Below, in pieces: positions 45,460-53,791 of a DNA stretch of 64,000 nt. The position numbers were made by a program, and so were the translations under genes. Numbering within the stretch: position 1 is the stretch's first letter; the number at the start of each line of letters is the position of its first letter. Under the pieces are notes generated by a model, which saw nothing but the letters and a program-made list of their open reading frames with translations, was not told the DNA's origin and searched no databases. The stretch lies in contig WVSL01000018.1 in NCBI GenBank assembly GCA_015689685.1, positions 1 through 64,000 of the forward strand, in the 5' to 3' direction. The DNA is from Rhodobacterales bacterium HKCCE2091. Lineage in GTDB: Bacteria; Pseudomonadota; Alphaproteobacteria; Rhodobacterales; Rhodobacteraceae.

Positions 45460-45882
45460 TCAGGCGAACTGGCCGAGCAGCCGGTCCAGACCGGGGATCC
45501 GGAGCGCGTAGGCCCCGGCGCCGAGGAAGGCGATGGCGACCTGGACGACGATCCAGAACACCGTGAATTCCCATCCGCCGCCTTCGGCCGAGAACAGCCA
45601 GCCGTTGCCGGCATGGACCCAGGTCGCGCCGATCAGCACCGGGATCAGCGCCACCGCCACGATGCGCGTGGCGACACCGGCGATCAGGGCGAGGCCGCCG
45701 GCGATCTCGGCCAGGATGGTCAGGTAGGCGAGGGCGCCGGGCAGGCCGAGGCTCTCGAAGTAGCCGACGGTGCCGGGAATGGTGAAGACGTTCACCTTCA
45801 GAAGCCCGTGGGCGAGGAACAGCGCGCCGGCCGAGATGCGAAGAAGGGCGGCGGCGATGTCTGCGTTGGATTGGCGGGTCAT
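45460..45882 (-). CDS. DoxX family membrane protein
   Basis: 140-residue protein with four membrane helices, the DoxX/SURF4-like plan: AALLRISAGALFLAHGLLK, LTILAEIAGGLALIAGVATRI, TWVHAGNGWLF, VAIFGAGAYAL-type last helix. DoxX proteins occur beside redox and quinone-stress genes, sometimes as small membrane oxidoreductase partners. Ribosome site ggagaca. Confidence 0.82.
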   Translation of the reverse strand: MTRQSNADIAAALLRISAGALFLAHGLLKVNVFTIPGTVGYFESLGLPGALAYLTILAEIAGGLALIAGVATRIVAVALIPVLIGATWVHAGNGWLFSAEGGGWEFTVFWIVVQVAIAFLGAGAYALRIPGLDRLLGQFA

Positions 45883-45918
45883 GTCGTGTCTCCTTGCGGT
45901 CGGGTCAGGACGGTCGGG

Positions 45919-46494
45919 TCAGGCGGCGAGCCACTGCGGTGCGATCTCGACGCCGCGGCCGAGCACGTAGCCGAACTGGATGTTGAGGAAGCCGAGCGGC
46001 TCCAGGTAGCGGGCGTTCTTCAGCGGCCCGGCGTCGACCGGCGCGAGGCCGAGGTCGGCGGCCAGCCGTTTCACCCGCTCGCGCGCCAGTTCGTCATCCG
46101 CGGCGACGAAGGTCTGCAGCGGGTTGCCCGCGATCCGGAGACCGGCGGCGTAGTGCTGCGCGAAGATGGTGTTGAACGCCTTGACCACCGTCGCGCCGGG
46201 CAGGAGCGCGGCGATCTCCTCGGCGGCCGAGGTGTCGTGCCCGACCGAGAGGCCGGAGAAGTCGGCGTTGACCGGGTTCGACACGTCGATGACGAGCTTG
46301 CCGGTGAAATCGGCCCGCCCCGCGATGTCCGCGGCCGCGCCGAACGGGGTCGCCAGGATCACCGCGTCGGCTGCCGCGACGGCGGGGGCGAGGTCGTCGT
46401 CGTGACCGAGCGTGGTCACGTCGTGGTCCGTGCGGGCGAAGGCGGCAGCGAGCCCGCTACCCACGTTCCCGTTTCCGATGATTGCGATCTTCAT
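45919..46494 (-). CDS. NADP oxidoreductase, F420-dependent-like Rossmann protein
   Basis: 191-residue NAD(P)-binding protein: GNGNVGSGLA at 7-16, VILATPFGAAADIAGRADFTGKLVIDVSNP, VVKAFNTIFAQHY. This is the F420_oxidored (NADPH-dependent FMN/F420 reductase) group; in bacteria lacking F420 such proteins likely use NADPH alone. It is first in the leftward cluster, divergent from a LysR gene. Confidence 0.85.
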   Translation of the reverse strand: MKIAIIGNGNVGSGLAAAFARTDHDVTTLGHDDDLAPAVAAADAVILATPFGAAADIAGRADFTGKLVIDVSNPVNADFSGLSVGHDTSAAEEIAALLPGATVVKAFNTIFAQHYAAGLRIAGNPLQTFVAADDELARERVKRLAADLGLAPVDAGPLKNARYLEPLGFLNIQFGYVLGRGVEIAPQWLAA

Positions 46495-46562
46495 GTCTCA
46501 GTCCTCCGTGCCGGCCGCACCGGGCGGCCTCGTGATGACGGGAAGGTAGGCGAGGGTTACCT

Positions 46563-46586
46563 TCAACGAAATGGCGACTTTGTTGA
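46563..46586. promoter_or_regulatory. LysR-type operator candidate
   Basis: Inverted repeat TCAAC-N14-GTTGA, with two further matching bases inside each arm, in the 126-bp divergent region between the oxidoreductase and lysR. LysR sites are often T-N11-A with such dyads. It lies about 35 bp from the lysR start. Confidence 0.4.
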
Positions 46587-46620
46587 TTGACTATCCGTGA
46601 TTTGTTCCGAATATCGCGGG

Positions 46621-47517
46621 ATGGACGTGACCGACGAACTTCGCGCCTTCGTGGCGACCGCGCAGACCGGATCCTTCACCGCCGCGGCCGACCAGCTCGG
46701 CGTGTCGAACCGGCTGACCTCGAAATACGTGGCGGAGCTGGAGGCGCGGCTCGGCGTAAGGCTGTTCCAGCGCACCACGCGGCGGGTGGGCCTGACCGCG
46801 GCGGGGGAGGACCTGCTGGCGCGCGCGCCCGCGCTGCTCGACGATCTCGACGACCTGCTCGCCGAGGTGTCAGAGGGCTCGCGCGGGTTCGGCGGCACCA
46901 TCCGGGTCTCCGCGCCGGTGACCTTCGGCGAGATCCACGTCGCCGGGATGCTCGGCCGGTTCGCGGCGGCGAACCCCGACCTCGTCATCGACCTGCGGCT
47001 GTCCGACCGCTACGCCGACCTCGCCGGCGAGGGCATCGACCTCGCGATCCGGATCGGGCGGTCCGACATGCTGTCGGTGAAGTCGCGCAAGCTCGGCGCG
47101 TTCCGCTCGCTGGTGGTGGCGAGCCCGGGCTACATCGCGCAGCACGGCGCGCCCGAAACCCCCGAGGCGCTGGCCGGACGCGCCTGCATCGTCGACACCA
47201 ACCGCCGCGCCCCCCGGCGCTGGACCTTCCGCCGCGACGGGGCGGAGCACGTCGCGGCGATCGAGGGGCGCTTCCAGGTCAATTCCGCCCGCGCCGCCGC
47301 CGCGCTGGCCGAGGCGGGGCTGGGCATCGCCTACGCGCCGCGCTTCGCGCTCGGCGAGGCGCTGGCGGCCGGGACGCTTGTTCCGGTGCTGGAGGACTAC
47401 GAGAGCGAGCCCGTGCCGGTCGCCGCCGTCTACCTCGAAGGCCGCACCCTGCCGCGCAAGGTGCGCGCGCTGATCGACTTCGCGGCGGAGGACATCCGCG
47501 CATCGGGGATGCTCTGA
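46621..47517 (+). CDS. LysR-family transcriptional regulator
   Basis: 298 residues. The N-terminal LysR helix-turn-helix is FVATAQTGSFTAAADQLGVS with RLTSKYVAELEARLGVRLF, followed by the substrate-binding domain (GTIRVSAPVTFGEIHV, GIDLAIRIG, VNSARAAAALAEAGLGIAYAP). The start MDVTDELRAF fits the family; a GTG 24 bp upstream adds residues of low conservation. It probably controls the divergent quinone-type cluster. Confidence 0.9.
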   Translation: MDVTDELRAFVATAQTGSFTAAADQLGVSNRLTSKYVAELEARLGVRLFQRTTRRVGLTAAGEDLLARAPALLDDLDDLLAEVSEGSRGFGGTIRVSAPVTFGEIHVAGMLGRFAAANPDLVIDLRLSDRYADLAGEGIDLAIRIGRSDMLSVKSRKLGAFRSLVVASPGYIAQHGAPETPEALAGRACIVDTNRRAPRRWTFRRDGAEHVAAIEGRFQVNSARAAAALAEAGLGIAYAPRFALGEALAAGTLVPVLEDYESEPVPVAAVYLEGRTLPRKVRALIDFAAEDIRASGML

Positions 47518-47753
47518 CGGCCGCCATCCCGCGCCCGGTCTCCGGCGCCGCTGTCTCCCGCGAAGTGCGGGATTTCGCACACAGGCGCGAACCTATCCCT
47601 GCGGAAGCATTGCAGAACCGCGCCCGGTCCCCCACATCTGGCGTCACCCGCGCGCCCGGCCGGTCCGGACCCGACCCCCGCCGGGACGAGACCCCGACCC
47701 AGTATCCCGGCCGAGCGGCGCTTGGCCCGGACGGACAGGCAGGAGCACGGCCC

Positions 47754-48725
47754 ATGACCAAGCCCGACGTTCTCGTGATCCTGCCGGTGCGGCCCGGCGG
47801 GATGGACCGTCTCGGCGCGGCCTACACCCTGCACCGTTACGACGAGGCCTCGGACAAGGCGGCGTTCCTCGCCGAGCGCGGCCCGCGTTGCCGCGCGGTC
47901 GTCACCAACGGCCATGCCGACCTGACGGCGGAGATGCTGAACCACCTGCCGAACCTGGAAATCGTGGCCTGCGGGTCCGCCGGGTTCGACCAGATCGACG
48001 TGGAGGCCCTGAAGGCGCGGGGCATCGCCTTCACCAACACCTCGGCCGCGCTGGCCGACGACGTCGCCGATACCGCGCTGATGCTGATGCTGGCCGGGCG
48101 GCGGCATCTCGTGGCGGGGCACGACTACGTCCGGTCGGGCGACTGGGCGCGGAAGGGGGCCTACCCGCTCCTGTCGTCGACGCGGGGCAAGCGGGCGGGG
48201 ATCGTCGGGCTCGGCCAGATTGGATCCGCCATCGCGGCGCGGTTCGAGCCGCTGGAGCTCCAGCTCGGCTATACCTCGCGCAGCCGCAAGGACAGCCCCT
48301 ACGAATGGTTCGAGGACGCGACCGCGCTGGCGGCGTGGTCCGACATCCTCGTGCTCGCGCTGCCCGGCGGGGCGGAAACCGACGGCTTGATCGGCCGCGC
48401 GGTTCTCGACGCGCTCGGCCCGCAGGGCACGCTGGTCAACATCGCGCGCGGGTCTGTGGTGGACGAGGAGGCGCTGATCGCCGCTCTGGCCGACGGGCGG
48501 CTCGGCCACGCCGCGCTCGACGTGTTCCGAAGCGAACCCGATCCTGACCCGCGACTGACCGCGCTGCCGAACGTCACGCTCTACCCGCACCACGCCAGCG
48601 GAACGGTCGAAACGCGGGAGGCGATGTCGGACCTCGTGGTCGACAACCTCGACGCGCATTTCGCGGGCCGGCCGCTCCTGTCGCCGGTCTACGACCTGCC
48701 GGCGGCGCGGACCCGGACGGCCTGA
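47754..48725 (+). CDS. D-2-hydroxyacid dehydrogenase (NAD(P)-dependent)
   Basis: 323-residue dehydrogenase. The Rossmann motif GLGQIGSAIA lies near residue 153; catalytic Arg in NIARGSVVDE, Glu in the SEPDPDP region and His in HHASG are all present. It interconverts a 2-keto acid and D-2-hydroxyacid (glyoxylate/hydroxypyruvate reductase group). A weak aggag precedes the ATG. Five bp separate it from the next gene. Confidence 0.9.
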   Translation: MTKPDVLVILPVRPGGMDRLGAAYTLHRYDEASDKAAFLAERGPRCRAVVTNGHADLTAEMLNHLPNLEIVACGSAGFDQIDVEALKARGIAFTNTSAALADDVADTALMLMLAGRRHLVAGHDYVRSGDWARKGAYPLLSSTRGKRAGIVGLGQIGSAIAARFEPLELQLGYTSRSRKDSPYEWFEDATALAAWSDILVLALPGGAETDGLIGRAVLDALGPQGTLVNIARGSVVDEEALIAALADGRLGHAALDVFRSEPDPDPRLTALPNVTLYPHHASGTVETREAMSDLVVDNLDAHFAGRPLLSPVYDLPAARTRTA

Positions 48726-48730
48726 GCGCG

Positions 48731-49762
48731 ATGGCCCGTTATTTCTTCTGGCCGGTCGCGTTCACGATCCTCGGGCTGGTGCTCGCCTTCTTCCTCGGCT
48801 TCTGGTCGACCGGGACATGGGGCGGGGCGCTGTCGTTCCTGCTGATCGGAACGGTGCTGGCGATCCTCGAGATCTCGCTCAGCTTCGACAACGCCATCGT
48901 CAACGCCAACAAGCTGAAGGACATGACGCCGGAATGGCAGCAGCGGTTCCTGACCTGGGGGATCCTGATCGCGGTCTTCGGGATGCGGATCGTGTTCCCG
49001 CTCGCCGTCGTCGTCATCGCCGCGCAGGTCGGCCCGCTCGAGGCGATCGTGATGGCCGCGCGGCACCCGCAGGACTACGCCCGCATCATGGGGGACGCGC
49101 ATGTTTCCATCGCGGCCTTCGGTGGCACCTTCCTGATGATGGTCGCGCTCAGCTACTTCATCGACGAGGACAAGGAGATCGACTGGGTCTGCGCGGTCGA
49201 ATCCCGCCTGCGGTCCTGGGCGACGATCCGGGGGCTCGAGATCGTCCTCGTCCTCGGCCTCGCGCTCGCGTTCGCGGTCTCGCTGCCAGGCGGGGAGGGC
49301 CCCGAATTCCTGTTCGCCGCTGTCTGCGGTCTGCTGACCTTCCTGCTCGTGGAGGTGCTCGGGCACATCCTCGATTCCACCGGCGAGGCGCAGAAGGCGG
49401 CGGCGAGCGGCGGTCTTGGCGCGTTCCTGTACCTTGAGGTTCTTGATGCGAGCTTTTCCTTCGACGGGGTGATCGGCGCCTTCGCGCTGACCCAGAACCT
49501 GTTCCTGATCGCGATCGGCCTCGGCATCGGCGCGTTCTACGTCCGCGCCATGACGATCATGCTGGTGCGGAAGAAGACGCTGACGCAGTTCCGCTACCTC
49601 GAACACGGCGCGTTCTACTCGATCCTCGCGCTGTCGCTCATCATGTTCGGCAACTCGATCTGGCACATCCACGAGATGGTGACCGGCCTCGTCGGCGCCG
49701 GGCTGATCGGTCTCGCGCTGGTGTCCTCGCTGCGCCACAACCGGGCAGCCGAGGGGCGCTGA
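48731..49762 (+). CDS. DUF475 / TerC-like membrane protein
   Basis: 343-residue integral membrane protein with about nine helices. ILEISLSFDNAIVNANKLKDM (acidic Asp in helix) and the mirrored LEVLDASFSFDGVIGAFALTQNLF are DUF475/TerC hallmarks, a repeat of the SFDN/SFDG pattern. Relatives include tellurite-resistance TerC and may bind metal ions. The function in this host is unknown. Confidence 0.85.
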   Translation: MARYFFWPVAFTILGLVLAFFLGFWSTGTWGGALSFLLIGTVLAILEISLSFDNAIVNANKLKDMTPEWQQRFLTWGILIAVFGMRIVFPLAVVVIAAQVGPLEAIVMAARHPQDYARIMGDAHVSIAAFGGTFLMMVALSYFIDEDKEIDWVCAVESRLRSWATIRGLEIVLVLGLALAFAVSLPGGEGPEFLFAAVCGLLTFLLVEVLGHILDSTGEAQKAAASGGLGAFLYLEVLDASFSFDGVIGAFALTQNLFLIAIGLGIGAFYVRAMTIMLVRKKTLTQFRYLEHGAFYSILALSLIMFGNSIWHIHEMVTGLVGAGLIGLALVSSLRHNRAAEGR

Positions 49763-49781
49763 GGCGGGGCAGGGCGCTCTT

Positions 49782-51512
49782 CTAGAAGATGTCCGGCTCC
49801 CCGGGCGCGGGGCCGTGGTCGCGGGCGAGGTAGTCGAAGTCGCAGCCGGTATCGGCCTGGCCGACATGGCGGGAGAACATCCAGCCCCATCCGCGCCCGA
49901 ACCGGGGCTCCGGCGGTTTCCACGCGGCGCGGCGCGCGCGAAGCTCGGCCTCGTCCACCAGCATGTCCAGCCGCCGGTTCGGCAGGTCCATCCGCACGAT
50001 GTCCCCGGTCCGGAGCAGCGCGAGCGGGCCGCCGATGAAGCTTTCGGGCGCGACTTGCAGCACGCAGGCGCCGTAGGAGGTGCCGGACATGCGCGCGTCG
50101 GAGATCCGCAGCATGTCGCGGTGCCCCTGCAGGATCAGCGCCTTCGGGATCGGCAGCATCCCCCATTCCGGCATTCCCGGCCCGCCCTGCGGCCCCGCGT
50201 TGCGCAGGACGAGAACGTGGTCGGGCGTGACCTCCAGCGTCTCGTCGTCGACCGCCGCCTTCATCTCGGGGTAGCTGTCGAACACCAGCGCCGGGCCCTC
50301 GTGGACGTGGAACCGCGGGTCGCAGGCTGCGGGCTTGATGACGGCCCCCGAGGGCGCGAGGTTGCCCCGCAGCACGGCGAGGGAGCCTTCGTGGTAGACC
50401 GGGTTCGCCAGCGGCCGGATCACGTCGTCGTTCCAGATCTTCGCCCCGGCGATGTTCTGGCCGACCGTCGTGCCGGCGACGGTCATGCAGCCGGTGTCCA
50501 GCCGGTCCTCCATCCGCTTCATCAACCCCAGGAGCCCGCCGGCGTAGTAGAAATCCTCCATCAGGTAGTCGCTGCCGGCCGGCCGGATGTTCGCGAGAAG
50601 CGGGGTGTCCCGCCCGAGCGCGTCGAGATCGTCGAGCGTCAGGTCGACGCCCGCGCGCCGGGCGATGGCGATCAGGTGGATCACGGCGTTGGTCGAACAG
50701 CCCGTCGCCATCGCGACCGCGGTCGCGTTGCGGACGCTGCCCGGGGTGACGATGCGGTCCGGCGTCAGGTCCTCCCATACCATCTCGACGATCCGGCGGC
50801 CGCAGCCGGACGCCATGCGCGAATGGTTCGAATCCACGGCGGGGATCGAGGAGGCGCCGGGCAGGGTCAGGCCGAGCGCGTCCGCGATCGACATCATCGT
50901 GGCCGCCGTTCCCATCGTCATGCAGGTGCCGTGGGACCGCGCGATGCCGCCCTGGATACCGCGCCACTCGGCGTCCGTGACGTTGCCGGCGCGGCGTTCG
51001 TCCCAGTATTTCCAGGTGTCGGATCCGGAGCCGAGCACCTGGCCCGCGTAGTTGCCGCGCAGCATGGGCCCCGCGGGAAGGTAGATGAACGGCACGCCCG
51101 CGCTGATCGCGCCCATCACCAGCCCCGGCGTGGTCTTGTCGCAGCCGCCCATCAGCACCACGCCGTCGAACGGGTGCGACCGGATCACCTCCTCCGCCTC
51201 CATCGCCAGCATGTTGCGGTAGAGCATCGAGGTCGGCTTGATGAACTGCTCGTCGAGCGACATGACCGGGACCTCGATCGGGAACCCCCCGGCCTGGTTT
51301 ACCCCGCGCTTCACCTCCTTCGCGCGTTCGGGGAAGTGCCCGTGGCAGGAGTTGATCTCGGACCAGGTGTTGAGGATGCCGATGACGGGCCGGTCGCGGA
51401 ACTCCTCCTCCGCGTAGCCGAGCTGCATCATCCGCGAACGGTGGCCGAAACTGCGCAGGTCGTCGGGCGCGAACCAGCGCGCGCTCCGCAACCCCGCCGG
51501 AGACTTCGGCAT
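49782..51512 (-). CDS. IlvD/Edd-family sugar-acid dehydratase
   Basis: 576-residue Fe-S dehydratase. Cluster cysteines: C in NSCHGH, CDKTTPG and HGTCMTMGTAATM. The CDKTTP form and length fit pentonate/hexonate dehydratases such as L-arabonate or D-xylonate dehydratase rather than IlvD itself, which usually has CDKTLPG or similar. It dehydrates a sugar acid to its 2-keto-3-deoxy form. Ribosome site gggagga. It is monocistronic here. Confidence 0.85.
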   Translation of the reverse strand: MPKSPAGLRSARWFAPDDLRSFGHRSRMMQLGYAEEEFRDRPVIGILNTWSEINSCHGHFPERAKEVKRGVNQAGGFPIEVPVMSLDEQFIKPTSMLYRNMLAMEAEEVIRSHPFDGVVLMGGCDKTTPGLVMGAISAGVPFIYLPAGPMLRGNYAGQVLGSGSDTWKYWDERRAGNVTDAEWRGIQGGIARSHGTCMTMGTAATMMSIADALGLTLPGASSIPAVDSNHSRMASGCGRRIVEMVWEDLTPDRIVTPGSVRNATAVAMATGCSTNAVIHLIAIARRAGVDLTLDDLDALGRDTPLLANIRPAGSDYLMEDFYYAGGLLGLMKRMEDRLDTGCMTVAGTTVGQNIAGAKIWNDDVIRPLANPVYHEGSLAVLRGNLAPSGAVIKPAACDPRFHVHEGPALVFDSYPEMKAAVDDETLEVTPDHVLVLRNAGPQGGPGMPEWGMLPIPKALILQGHRDMLRISDARMSGTSYGACVLQVAPESFIGGPLALLRTGDIVRMDLPNRRLDMLVDEAELRARRAAWKPPEPRFGRGWGWMFSRHVGQADTGCDFDYLARDHGPAPGEPDIF

Positions 51513-51680
51513 GGCGTCCTCCCTCCATCCCGCGTAGATGCTCGCGCATGGGCCCGCCGGGGTCAACGACGGACGGGGACGGGGCGGGGGGGGCGCAGCT
51601 ACCTGCGCGGGATCGTGTCCGGGTATCTCCGCCGACTTCCGATCTTCCGCGATCATCCGAACCCGTGCATGGTCGACCCC

Positions 51681-52412
51681 ATGTCCACGCTGAACCTCGT
51701 CACCTGGAATGTGCATCGCTGCAAGGGCCGGGACGGGAGGTGCGACCCAAGCCGGATCGCGAAGGCGCTGAAGGAGGACGTGGCGACCGTCGGCCCGCAG
51801 GTGCTGGCACTGCAGGAAGCCGACGACGAGGGGTCGGACCAGGTGGGCCTGCTCGACCTGTCGGAGGTCGAAAGCGCGACGGGGCTCCGATACGTTCCCG
51901 GACTTCGGTGGGGGCCGGACAGCCACGGCTTCCAGGGCTCCGTCCTGTTCCTGGCGCCGGAGCTCGAAATCGCGCATGCCGACGTGCTCGACCTTCCCGG
52001 TGTCTGGCCGAGGGGGGCCGTCGTGCTGGACCTCGCGGAGCCGGCCCTGCGACTGGTCGCGACTCACCTGTCCCTGTCGCTCGCGCTCCGCGCCGCGCAG
52101 ATGCGCACCATCGGCCAGTACCTCGCCCGCCGGCCGCCCCTGCCGCTCGTCGTGGCGGGGGACCTGAACGAATGGATGCCGTGGGGGTCGGTCGCGTTGT
52201 CGAGAAAGGTTACCGGGCAAAGGCTACGCGGCCCGGTCCGTCGCACGTTTCCCTCGTCCGGGCCGACGCTGCCGCTGGACCGGATCCTGGGCGGAGACGG
52301 GGTGGAGGTGACGGAGGCGCGGGCGCTGGATACCCCTGCGCTCCGCGCCGCTTCGGATCACCTGCCGCTGGCGGGCAGGCTGCGCCTCAGGCGGGGGGCC
52401 ACATCCGGCTGA
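51681..52412 (+). CDS. Endonuclease/exonuclease/phosphatase (EEP) family hydrolase
   Basis: 243-residue EEP-fold protein. The motifs NLVTWNVHRCKG, LALQEAD, THLSLSLALR, VVAGDLNEW and SDHLPLAG carry the expected Asn, Glu, Asp and His active residues. It may act as a phosphodiesterase or nuclease; the substrate is unknown. The start is uncertain between ATG 51669 and 51681; neither has a clear ribosome site. Its 3' end overlaps the convergent cytochrome gene by 26 bp. Confidence 0.83.
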   Translation: MSTLNLVTWNVHRCKGRDGRCDPSRIAKALKEDVATVGPQVLALQEADDEGSDQVGLLDLSEVESATGLRYVPGLRWGPDSHGFQGSVLFLAPELEIAHADVLDLPGVWPRGAVVLDLAEPALRLVATHLSLSLALRAAQMRTIGQYLARRPPLPLVVAGDLNEWMPWGSVALSRKVTGQRLRGPVRRTFPSSGPTLPLDRILGGDGVEVTEARALDTPALRAASDHLPLAGRLRLRRGATSG

Positions 52413-52944
52413 ACACGCCGTCCTTCTTGACGAGACCATGAAGGGCCGCGGCGCCGACATGGGCGCAGACAAGCAGGATGATGGCGAAGTGGACGACGTA
52501 ATGGACCGCCTTCGCGGCGTCTTCGAGCGTGTCGTTGCGGTCGATCAACCCGCCGGTCAGCGGATCCCAGATCTCCATCGGGAAGCCGCCGGCCTGCACC
52601 CGCACGAACCCGGAAACCGCCATCACGATCAGGCAGAGATACAACAGCCAGTGGACGGTTTCGGCGATGATCGCCTGTCCGCGGGGCACGCTGTCCGGCA
52701 GCGGCGGCGGCGGGTTCATCGCGCGCAGGACGATACGCAGGACGACGAGGATCAGGATCACCGGGCCGATGTTCTTGTGGTAGAGGAACAGCGTGTCCTG
52801 AAGCGGGCGCGAGATGCCCTCCTGCACCATCACCAGCCCCGCGGGGATCGTGGTCAGGACGAGGATGGCCGTCAGCCAGTGAGCGAGCCGCGCCGCCCGC
52901 ACGTAGCGGGTGGAAGGCGCGTCGAAAGACGAATTCGTGGTCAC
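52387..52944 (-). CDS. Cytochrome b561-type membrane protein
   Basis: 185-residue di-heme membrane protein with four helices. Heme His candidates are in RAARLAHWLTA, FLYHKNIG, ETVHWLLY and AVHYVVHFAIILLVCAHVGAAALHG. The start is a GTG with aggagg 7 bp upstream, fitting better than an upstream ATG. It shuttles electrons in the inner membrane, for example superoxide-quinone or cytochrome partners; the exact partner is unknown. Confidence 0.86.
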   Translation of the reverse strand: MTTNSSFDAPSTRYVRAARLAHWLTAILVLTTIPAGLVMVQEGISRPLQDTLFLYHKNIGPVILILVVLRIVLRAMNPPPPLPDSVPRGQAIIAETVHWLLYLCLIVMAVSGFVRVQAGGFPMEIWDPLTGGLIDRNDTLEDAAKAVHYVVHFAIILLVCAHVGAAALHGLVKKDGVFSRMWPPA

Positions 52945-53068
52945 GATGTGCCTCCTGGAAGTGCAGACCCGTCCTCGCCGCACCGTGAACAAGCCGCGCC
53001 GGCATCACAAGCTTGACAGTTCCTCCGCCGCAATCACTTTGTCATCGATGCAACTCTCCGGCGTAAAG

Positions 53069-53791
53069 ATGGGCGCTGTGGCCGTCGATGATCGCGGGAA
53101 TGGCGGAGCCGTGCTGGCCGCGCTGTTGCTTTGCCTGTTTCTCGGCCTCGCGGTTTCGGTCGCGGCCCGGCTTCTGTCCGGCGACTGGCTCCTGCTTCCC
53201 GCCGCGGGCTTCGCGCTGGCGGCCGGCGTGTCGGTCGGGGCTCTGCGGCTCGGCTGGACCGCCGAGCGGCTCGGGCCCGCCAACGCGCTCACTTTCGTCC
53301 GGCTCGCGCTCGCCAGCCTGCTGCTCGCGCCATGCGCCCGGCCCGATCTCCTGGCGGGGACGACCGGCTGGGCGATCTTCGCGCTCGCGCTCGTCACCCT
53401 CGCGCTCGACGGGGTTGACGGGCCGCTCGCGCGCCGGACCGGGCTGGCGGGGCGCTGGGGCGCGCGTTTCGACATGGAGGTCGACGCGGTCTTCGCGCTG
53501 CTTCTCGCGGTGGTGGCGTGGCGGTCGGGCACAGCCGGGGCGTGGATCCTGTTGCTTGGCGGGATGCGCTACCTGTTCGTCCTCGCGACGCTGGTCATCC
53601 CGTGGCTCGCCGCCCCGCTGCCGGACAGGTTCCGGCGCAAGCTGGTCTGCGTGATCCAGATCGGGACGCTCGTTGCGCTGCTCGCCCCGGTGGTCGGCCC
53701 CCCGTTGTCCTCGCTGGCCGCCGTCGCGGCACTCCTGCTGCTGGTCTGGTCCTTCGCCGTGGACGTGGTCGACCTGGCCAAGCGGCGGTGA
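53069..53791 (+). CDS. CDP-alcohol phosphatidyltransferase family protein
   Basis: About 240 residues with six or so membrane helices. The full signature DGVDGPLARRTGLAGRWGARFDMEVD matches D-x2-DG-x2-AR-x8-G-x3-D-x3-D exactly. These enzymes transfer a phosphoalcohol from a CDP-linked donor, usually in phospholipid synthesis. The start is uncertain (ATG 53069 or 53048). It is the first gene of a long, tightly overlapped operon with flippase- and glycosyltransferase-like genes, so a modified lipid or phosphoglycan is a plausible product. Confidence 0.85.
   Translation: MGAVAVDDRGNGGAVLAALLLCLFLGLAVSVAARLLSGDWLLLPAAGFALAAGVSVGALRLGWTAERLGPANALTFVRLALASLLLAPCARPDLLAGTTGWAIFALALVTLALDGVDGPLARRTGLAGRWGARFDMEVDAVFALLLAVVAWRSGTAGAWILLLGGMRYLFVLATLVIPWLAAPLPDRFRRKLVCVIQIGTLVALLAPVVGPPLSSLAAVAALLLLVWSFAVDVVDLAKRR

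Noticed and set aside
47556-47572. TCCCGC-GAAGT-GCGGGA hairpin after the lysR gene
   Set aside because: Only six pairs and no T-run; too weak to call a terminator with confidence.
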